Assembly: GCA_000442125.1 (NCBI GenBank)
Contig: KE546973.1
Span: 62,001 to 126,000 of the forward strand
From: Opeltia flavorubescens
Taxonomy: Eukaryota; Ascomycota; Lecanoromycetes; Teloschistales; Teloschistaceae
Reading direction: 5' to 3'
DNA: 64,000 nucleotides
Numbering within the stretch: position 1 is the first letter of the stretch; every line of letters starts with the position of its first letter. The notes below the pieces were generated by a model. That model had not been told where the DNA came from. It made no database searches and worked only from the letters and a program-made list of their open reading frames with translations. Position numbers and translations under genes: made by a program. Positions 57,182 to 64,000 of this stretch are shown here, piece after piece.

Positions 57182-58051
57182 ATTGTTGCCTCTTTGGGAT
57201 TCAAGTGTTTGCCTATTCTTTCTGTTGATCCTCAGTAACCTGCTGTCAGCCTTTATTCTCCGATGTCATTGATTTGCTAGGGTGAATAGTTGGTTTGAGC
57301 TGCAAGGCTGGTCTTGAGCCGAAACTCTGTTTTCAACCGTGTTTCTATCGAATAGTTATCCTTGGCCGCCCCCCCAGTTGCTGTTCGTGCCGCAAAGGAA
57401 TCAAGGGATGTGACGCCGATGACGGACGGTGGACGAAAGTCCGTGGAAATTCCAGCATTAGGAGTGGGGCCCGCGGACCGTGCCGACTGTCCGTCTTACA
57501 GGTTGGTATTAGCGACTTTCCGTGGGCTCTGTGGCTGAAGTTAGGGGATCCTTTGGTGCGCAGTAGGCTTGGGCTATTCCAAAAGCCTCTGCGGAGGCCA
57601 GTGCATGCCTGATGTCGATGATAGAGAGCGCATCTTGGTAATGACTTGGCAAAATTCGACGCTGCTGAAATATTTCGTGATCAGACTGGAGGATATGATT
57701 TACATGGCTGAGTACAAAGGTCATGATGGCAGTCCGTAGCGAGTAGGATCAATGATGATGTAATCATAATCCTTCGAAGTCTAAACTCTATGAGCACGAC
57801 ATGCCACATCAAAATTCTGTACGGTACAAAGTATTATGTGGGTGCTGCTTATGGAACATTAGATATTTTTGTTCTTTCGTTGCAATTCTTAGTCGAAGCG
57901 CAGTTCACATTCTGGGAGAGAAAAAGTACTTTTGCCTAGCCTTGCTAAAGCTGTATTAATTACATAAGTCTATTAACAGGTCTATTGGTCGTGATGATGC
58001 AAACAGAATGCCAATGCTTTCAACTAGCAAGCTACCAGAACTTGTCTCAGG
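57182..58051. other. Cluster intergenic region
   Basis: About 870 bp between the DJ-1/PfpI start and the 3' end of the MFS gene. A GC-rich block (57405-57500) contains several CGG and CCG triplets, including CGGACCG at 57474-57480. No gene supported. Confidence 0.4.
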
Positions 58052-59629
58052 TCATGACTTTTGGTCTTGTTCGGCCGCCGCTTTACGGTCAGCTTCAGCA
58101 GCCCCAGCCGTACCACTGAGACGGTCATCGCGGATAAAGAGAGCAACTGTGAGAAAGGCAATCAACGCAAACCCCATGCCGAGCCAATATGCCCCTCGGT
58201 ACCCCAGAATTATGTCGGTACCATGCTTATTGACATGTCCCTCAACTGTCGCAGCAAATCCGAGACCCTGGGCGACTGAGAATAGCACCACAGTCGAGAT
58301 AAATGATCCAGCAACGCCTTGCTCTTCCGGCAAGACCGCGTTGGAGACAATGATGTTGGAGGATGCGAAAGAAAGATCCGGCCCTCCGACGACGAGGAGG
58401 CAGGCAGGACCAACGAAAGCCCAGTAGGAGGTTGAGTGTTTGGCGAAGCTCATCAGGAGGCAGCCGAGGAAGAACGAGAACATCGAAACACCGAAGATGA
58501 AATGCGCTGGCACTTTCATGATGAATATGCCAACCGACGCCGTCGCGAAAGCACCACCTATGACTAGGGGTGTCATCTCTGCCACGTTCTCAAGGGGACC
58601 TTTGTGGCGGACCATGAAAATCCAGACGGTGGTGTAATAGAGGAAGATTCCGAAAGACATCCAGCCAAAGCACATTGCGATCATGATGGGGGTGAAGCCT
58701 TTGCGTTTCCAGAGGTGATTTGGCAGAACGGGCGCTTTGACGTATGCCTGAGTGAAGACAAAAGCAACGAGGAGAAGGATGCCGACTATCATGAGGATGT
58801 AGACGTAAGGCTTTTCCCAACCAACCACGGGCGCTTGATTCCATGCGAATGAGAATAGGGTGAGGCCGCTGATACCAGTGATGGTACCAAGGTAGTCGAA
58901 ATCTCGCATCTTCAGCCCTGGTAGAGGAGAACCAACACTGTGGGGAACAACGAGGAAAGAATAAAGGCCCAGGACGAGGCAGCCGATGGCCCAGAACCAG
59001 AAACCCCATCGCCAAGTGGACTTCTGCGCGAATGCAGCACCAATGAGCCCGCCAAAGATGTATCCGGCCGGGGAGCAGAAACCGAGGAAAGCGAAGGATA
59101 TATTTTTCTTCACTGAGAATGGCTCGAAAGATCGTCCCAAAAGTGCGAACGCGTTGGGAACCAGGGCACCACTGCCGACACCCATCATCGCGCGGCACCA
59201 GTCGAAGAATATTATATCATCGGCGAATCCGGCAGCCAGAGACCAGACAGCCATCCAAGCCCATCCGCCCATGAAAACATATTTGTGGCCGAGGTGATCT
59301 CCCAATCGTCCCGTCACCAAGACGAAGACACCACCGCAAAGTGCATATGCTGATAGAAACCAGGATAATTGGCCATTGCTTGTTTCGTTCATTGTTTTTC
59401 CGATTTGAAAGATGTTGAAAGCGGACAAGCCTAGACCTCCAACAGAGAAGAGCTGTGATATGCCCACAAGGGCGATGAAAAGAGCTTCTTGGAATGTTGA
59501 GGAGAAATGATTGTAATGTGGAGGCGCTGCAGGCTCGCCCATGCCGCCAGGTCCCATGGCATCGACGTTGGTCATCTCATATTCGTCTTTGCTGAACCGT
59601 CTGTCGTCGGGGCTCGTAGTAGAAGACAT
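58052..59629 (-). CDS. MFS drug:H+ antiporter-type exporter
   Basis: Single-exon minus-strand gene of 525 residues from the ATG at 59629; 39 nt of upstream open frame begin at a TTG. After an acidic cytosolic tail there are 12-14 hydrophobic helices. GRLGDHLGHKYVFMGG in the loop after the second helix is MFS motif A. RAMMGVGSGALVPNAFALLGRSF corresponds to the motif B region, and GFCSPAGYIFGGLIGA to the antiporter motif C region. This is the pattern of DHA1/DHA2 multidrug exporters. In this context the likely job is export of the cluster product (inference). It is divergent from the Zn2Cys6 regulator, sharing a 540-bp promoter. The C-terminus is hydrophilic (Ala/Glu/Asp-rich). Confidence 0.88.
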   Translation of the reverse strand: MSSTTSPDDRRFSKDEYEMTNVDAMGPGGMGEPAAPPHYNHFSSTFQEALFIALVGISQLFSVGGLGLSAFNIFQIGKTMNETSNGQLSWFLSAYALCGGVFVLVTGRLGDHLGHKYVFMGGWAWMAVWSLAAGFADDIIFFDWCRAMMGVGSGALVPNAFALLGRSFEPFSVKKNISFAFLGFCSPAGYIFGGLIGAAFAQKSTWRWGFWFWAIGCLVLGLYSFLVVPHSVGSPLPGLKMRDFDYLGTITGISGLTLFSFAWNQAPVVGWEKPYVYILMIVGILLLVAFVFTQAYVKAPVLPNHLWKRKGFTPIMIAMCFGWMSFGIFLYYTTVWIFMVRHKGPLENVAEMTPLVIGGAFATASVGIFIMKVPAHFIFGVSMFSFFLGCLLMSFAKHSTSYWAFVGPACLLVVGGPDLSFASSNIIVSNAVLPEEQGVAGSFISTVVLFSVAQGLGFAATVEGHVNKHGTDIILGYRGAYWLGMGFALIAFLTVALFIRDDRLSGTAGAAEADRKAAAEQDQKS

Positions 59630-60169
59630 GGCGACGTTTCTTTGCAGGGTGAATAGGAGCAAAGTCAACGCTGAGGAAGGATGTGGAGATAGAGTGGATC
59701 AGAGTCGTCTTCGATGGATGTAAGACTGTAAGGATTTTGCTGGGCACCAGGGTTTATATGATCCTGTGCCGTCACGCCGTCTGCCAAAGTAAGCGCCGCC
59801 CCTTGATGTCAAGATCTTCATTTTGGCAACCTGTCGGATTTTATACAGCGGAAAATGGTGAAGCTCCGCGGGAGTGCCAAGACTCCGATGTATCAAAGCA
59901 ACCGCAAACAACGCCGCTGACACAGAAAGAATAGAGTTTGCACTTAGCCAAATGCGGAAAGCGCAATGCTCGGTCACCATCTGACATGAGATTCTAATTT
60001 CTCCATGCCATACTTAGTTCGGTTACACAATCTTAGGTGATCCTTTCAACGTCATCCGCAGCGTCGATTGCTCTATCAATGCTGACCCCGGTCGGAGCAG
60101 CCTTATTGTCGACTGGCGGCTGTCAAACATGAAAAAGCAATACTCCGAGCGACGTTGCTGATCATTAAA
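59630..60169. promoter_or_regulatory. Bidirectional promoter of MFS and Zn2Cys6 genes
   Basis: 540 bp between the two divergent start codons. It holds the MFS TATA element and scattered CGG/CCG triplets, for example CCGGTCGG near 60088. Divergent regulator-transporter pairs are common in fungal metabolite clusters, so joint or autoregulatory control is plausible. Confidence 0.5.
59753..59759 (-). promoter_or_regulatory. TATA box of MFS gene
   Basis: Minus-strand ATATAAA about 125 bp upstream of the ATG at 59629. Confidence 0.5.
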
Positions 60170-62682
60170 ATGCATACCAATGTTCCGAAAGCACCTACAG
60201 ATACCAGCGCCAATAAAAATCCATCAGCCCAGTCAGGACCTGCACGGCATGACCAGCCTCCGAAGAAGGGTAAAGACAAGAAAATCTGGAGCTGCCATTC
60301 ATGTCGACGACGAAAGCTCAAATGTGACCGATCTGATCCCTGTGGAGCCTGCCAGGCGCGCGGTGAAGGTAATTCGTGCACCTGGGAAGAAGGTCAAAGA
60401 CCTGAGTATGCATGGTCAGCACCTTGAATACACGCGTCGCTAACCCTGGCTTGTTTTCCGATAGGAAAAATAACCGAGAAAGTTTGGAACAACTTCCGAG
60501 CTTGATTCAGAAGCTCACGCAAGAGGTGAAGGAGCTCAAGGCATCTAACGCAGAGTTAGTACAAAACTTCCTACACAAAGGGGGAACCACTTCTTTGGAA
60601 GATCGATCGACGACTCTCCGCAAAACGCAAGATGTCAGTCCTGTGGTCGGTAGGTCTGGGACGAGCTCCCTCAATCCTGTTTCATCTCCATCTCGGTTGC
60701 CACGAGCCCCATTCCTGACCATGTGCTCTGCTCTACCTCAAGGGTCAGACCTCTCCCATCAAAATCCTGACCGACAGCGCTGGACGCATTCGCGGATAGC
60801 GGCTTTGCTCCCGGAAAGTAATCTGTTATGGGGACTACTATGTCATTTTGTAAGTATTCTTCTTTCGTCGACCATAGGAAAATAATGGTACGGTTTACCT
60901 CGAGACGCTCTTACACTGCGTCAGTTTCACGTTTCCGCATCGTTGACTGGATTTATTGACGTTTCGCAATTACTCTCTGAGCTTGAGGAAGTGGAGCATG
61001 TCCGTAGAGGGATGGAAAATCGCAGCTCAACTATATCTGTTGAATATCTTGACGTGAAGGTGTCCCTCATTCTTGCCTGCGCAAGTCTTGCTGCAACGAA
61101 CCTCGACACGGCTAAAGCGGAGGAGCTTGGTATTGGTCGTCTGAATATTGACGCATTTGCGAGGGAGCTGTGGAAAAAGGCAAGAATGCTGATTACGCCC
61201 CTAGAGTTAGACTCTTTTCCCAGTGGTTCTGAGGCAGTGCCAAAAGCACACTCTTCTCTGGCTGACTCGCAAATGAATGCACATCAGCCAGGGCTCACTT
61301 CATCTTGCCCTCCAGCTACGCTCCTGAAAATCGTGGCCATAAAGATCATACTACTTCTCGCCGCTCGATCTTTTGCCGGACCATCAGAATATCTCAAGCT
61401 CCATCTCGACGCTATTTCTTCTGCCGTGGAAGCTTCATTGGATTCTCCCTGCGATGACGAAGTCTCACTCGAAGAACGTGAATGGCGATGGCAGCTCTGG
61501 TCTTCCCTTTGTGTTCTTGATTGGACTTCTCCAGGTATATACCACAACGGTAGCTACTTTATTCGGCCGGAAATGCACAGCGATCCTCCATCGAAGATTC
61601 CCGGGATTCCTGATGACGGAACATACTCGCCAATGATGGAAATGGAGCACTTGGAAAGGCTCGGCCAGACCAGATATTTTTTGGAATACGCCTTAGCACT
61701 TGCCAGTCTCTCTTGCAGGGCAGAGGATTGCATCGTCCACCCAGGACCTGTTCTACCTGGTCAGGCTGCGGCACTATGCTCCGAGCTGGATGATTTAGAC
61801 CACAAACTGAGTTTTTATCATCTGTTAGGCAGCGCCGGAGGAGGACGAGGAGGAGACATGGGGTTCTCGAAAAGCAGCATCAACGGCAGCGCTGGTGGTG
61901 GAGGAAGGCAACTCGGAAACAATAGCGGCCATAGTGCAAACGACCATCGACTTTCCAACCAAACAGCCTTGCAAGTGCAATTCGTACATTTGACTCTGAT
62001 GTTAGGACTCACCCGCTTCAAGCTCTGTCGCCACGAGGCTTTCCACCTTATGCAAGACGCCACGAGTTCTTTGTCCCTACGAACGATGTGCATGGATACC
62101 TGCATGGATGCTTGCATCCTTGTCCTCTCTCACAGTAGGAACATCGGTATTCGCACACCGCAAATGATCATCATGGGAGCAGAAGGAATGCGCAGTATTA
62201 TCTCCGACAATGGGGAGAAACATCCCTACCCTGGCATTTTCCGGCGCGTCATCCAGCCCGCTTCATCCGCAGCTTTAGTAGGACAAGTTCTGCTTCACGC
62301 TTCGCGATCTTCCGAAGGAAAGGGTATGATGATGGTGCAAGACAAGAACCCCGGGACAGTCGCAAACAACAGCAATAACCAGAATCCCACCTCACAGTCA
62401 ACGTCCACGAATGGCAATATGGCAAATAAGGAGTATTACAAATCATATGCAGAACCGTACGTCATGAAAGGATTCGGGCCACAGAGCCCTTGGAATACGA
62501 GTGCGAATGGGACGCCTGATACTGGCGCTGCTGCTGCTGCTTCCACTGCTGGGATATTTGGGAAGGAGAAAATGGGGCTATTGCAGTGGCATATCAATGC
62601 AGTTGTTGGGGAGCTGGAGGCTCTACAAACGACATCACCGTTGGCGAAGCATAAGTTGGTATTGCATCGGCAGTGTATGTAA
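60170..62682 (+). CDS. Zn2Cys6 transcription factor, probable cluster regulator
   Basis: Three exons (60170-60405, 60465-60849, 60925-62682) encode about 793 residues. The zinc cluster has Cys 42, 45, 52, 58, 61 and 70 (SCHSCRRRKLKCDRSDPC, GACQARGEGNSC), spaced C-x2-C-x6-C-x5-C-x2-C-x8-C, after a Lys-rich stretch. Exon 2 starts with a Leu-rich coiled-coil (EQLPSLIQKLTQEVKELKAS) suitable for dimerisation. The long third exon is the fungal_trans-like middle region (SLILACASLAATNL, EWRWQLWSSLCVLDW, HNGSYFIRPEMHSDPP). Exon 2 to 3 splicing to the acceptor at 60924 restores the frame; the earlier acceptor at 60879 runs into a stop. The 3' end is ambiguous: a strong GTATGTAAG donor at 62675 could join a terminal exon (62722-62822) instead of using the stop at 62682. 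It likely controls the neighbouring isocyanide genes (inference). Confidence 0.85.
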
Positions 62683-63571
62683 GATCTCTCTTGGAATGTG
62701 ATGTTGACGTGATACCCATAGCGAGACTCAATGTTTTCATCTCACCATTTCAGTCTGGCGGGCTCATGTTGGCGGAAACGCGTCGCCTGTGTATTCAGCT
62801 GGTCGGAATACCCACTTTTTGATAGCGGAATTAGTCTCCTGCAATTGACTTGTTTAAAGGAAACTTAAGCATGATTTATTCACATGCATCAGTTTCCCTT
62901 GCCTAGTTTTGAATTCCTTTCACTCACGCACCTCATTCTCTTAGAAAATTCTCTTTCATTTTCTTTATATGCCCTTCCATAACGGGGAGTGTGATCGTCC
63001 TGATGAATTAGAATGTTTTGGAATTTCTGTTCATTTTATGTGAAGTTTCTATATAAATGTTGTCGGGCAATGCCCTCTCATTGCTCTGTCTCTGGCACTA
63101 TGGCTCGGAGCCACGGGCACATCCATAGCATACCCTGGTTAATCTTGGACGTGGCTTGAAGCGGGGTCTGCTCGGATCCTCATAACCATGACGGTAGTCA
63201 TGGTGTATTCTGATTCAGTAATCGATATTTACGCTTCAGGATAGTTTGCCACCTTCTGAAGAAGCACTGATGCAGTGGCGCCATCTAGAGCTACAATTAC
63301 ACTGCGGCCGCACCGGCAGATCTTGAAATATTGGGCTCGGCTGCTGGAAAACATCATGGTGGATTGTTCTCTACCTTCCGTGAACCCAGGTTGAGTGGAA
63401 ATATCTTCCAGGAAGAAATTCAAAATAACGCGGTGATGTCGTACCTATCGTGTGTCACCCACACCTGTCCTGACATGTTTCTCTTCCCTCGTCTATTGGG
63501 AGTCAGGGTCGATGATGTGGATTCTGTGGCAGCTATCATCTTGCTCTATCTACTCTGTTTCTTAACGCTCA
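62683..63571. other. Intergenic region
   Basis: About 890 bp between the regulator and the truncated last gene. If the alternative terminal exon is real, the regulator ends at 62822. The remainder is AT-rich and empty of supported ORFs. Confidence 0.4.
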
Positions 63572-64000
63572 ATGGACTCATCTGCGAACCCAGAGCCCGC
63601 AGACGAAGGTGTTATCGTGCCTTTCAACATCTTAACTACATGCCATGGACAACACCGCCGTTCATACAACCCCGAGGCCCCGCTGGGAACAGGTCATGGT
63701 CGCAGGCATGTCGTGTCGATGTTCACAGCGACGACCGGATCTCCAAACCAACCAGATCAAACGCCCACTACACAGCCTGATGATCATCCCGAGATTACGA
63801 TTGCTTCCGAAGAGGAAGTGGACTCAAATCTCAAGCATCGCCCACTATCTTACAGCGAGCGACCACAGCCAGCAGCTGTTGATTTTGCCCAGCCTTTTAC
63901 AAAGGATGACATCGATACGAGTACAGAAAAGCAGCAGACTGCCTTGATCGCCGCTCCGGATGATTCAGGCGACACGATTACAGAGCTTGACACGGGCGGC
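63572..64000 (+). CDS. Truncated acidic hypothetical protein, 5' part only
   Basis: Open frame from the ATG at 63572 to the window edge (143 codons, no stop), starting MDSSANPEPADEGVIVPFNI. It is rich in Asp, Glu, Pro, Gln and Thr (TTQPDDHPEITIASEEEVDS) and looks disordered, like the N-terminal part of a larger regulatory or membrane-associated protein. I recognise no domain. It is preferred over the two overlapping closed frames (63331-63780 and 63645-63947) because it is longer in this part and has even, protein-like composition. Confidence 0.45.
   Translation, partial: MDSSANPEPADEGVIVPFNILTTCHGQHRRSYNPEAPLGTGHGRRHVVSMFTATTGSPNQPDQTPTTQPDDHPEITIASEEEVDSNLKHRPLSYSERPQPAAVDFAQPFTKDDIDTSTEKQQTALIAAPDDSGDTITELDTGG

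Overview
The window is nuclear DNA of a filamentous ascomycete (Pezizomycotina). Genes are split by many short introns (about 50-120 nt, GT...AG) and lie on both strands. The gene set is fungal: Zn2Cys6 regulators, a CFEM protein, GH72, an RNase T1 homologue, PIG-H/Gpi15, COG8 and Hub1. A leotiomycete-like fungus is my guess, with low confidence. I see no transposon, rRNA, tRNA or CRISPR array. Two ambiguous bases (29583, 53262) mark it as draft sequence. Region 1 (1-10.9 kb): a partial minus-strand gene faces a giant plus-strand gene of about 2,460 codons. The giant gene appears to join a ComEC-type metallo-beta-lactamase domain to a long beta-rich DUF6603-like region, and it carries one apparent frameshift near 9640. 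A long AT-rich stretch and an unrecognised 280-residue protein follow. Region 2 (14.6-24 kb): secreted or surface proteins (RNase T1 family, a double-CFEM GPI protein, an astacin metalloprotease), with a WW-domain/Gly-rich protein and an F-box-like protein between them. Region 3 (24.7-41.3 kb): mostly housekeeping genes. These are an Sds3-like HDAC-complex subunit, PIG-H/Gpi15, an RS-domain/Hub1 fusion, a GH72 glucanosyltransferase, a PLOD-like type II glycosyltransferase, a CmcJ/AsaB-like oxygenase, mitochondrial seryl-tRNA synthetase divergent from COG8, and a Prs5-type PRPP synthetase. Region 4 (42.5-62.7 kb): a probable isocyanide biosynthetic gene cluster. It holds an isocyanide synthase fused to a TauD-type dioxygenase, a flavin-dependent halogenase-like enzyme with a C-terminal CxxC/CxxC module, a DJ-1/PfpI protein with the Asp and Cys-Thr residues of isonitrile hydratases, an MFS exporter and a divergent Zn2Cys6 regulator. 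A second Zn2Cys6 regulator and a low-complexity protein flank it. Inferred logic: the synthase makes the isonitrile from an amino acid and its dioxygenase half oxidises it, the halogenase-like enzyme tailors it, the hydratase-like protein converts isonitrile to formamide (tailoring or self-protection), the MFS protein exports the product, and the divergent regulator controls the set. The combination with a halogenase-like enzyme is the most likely undescribed system here; the MBL/DUF6603 giant is the second. The window ends inside another gene (63572 onward).
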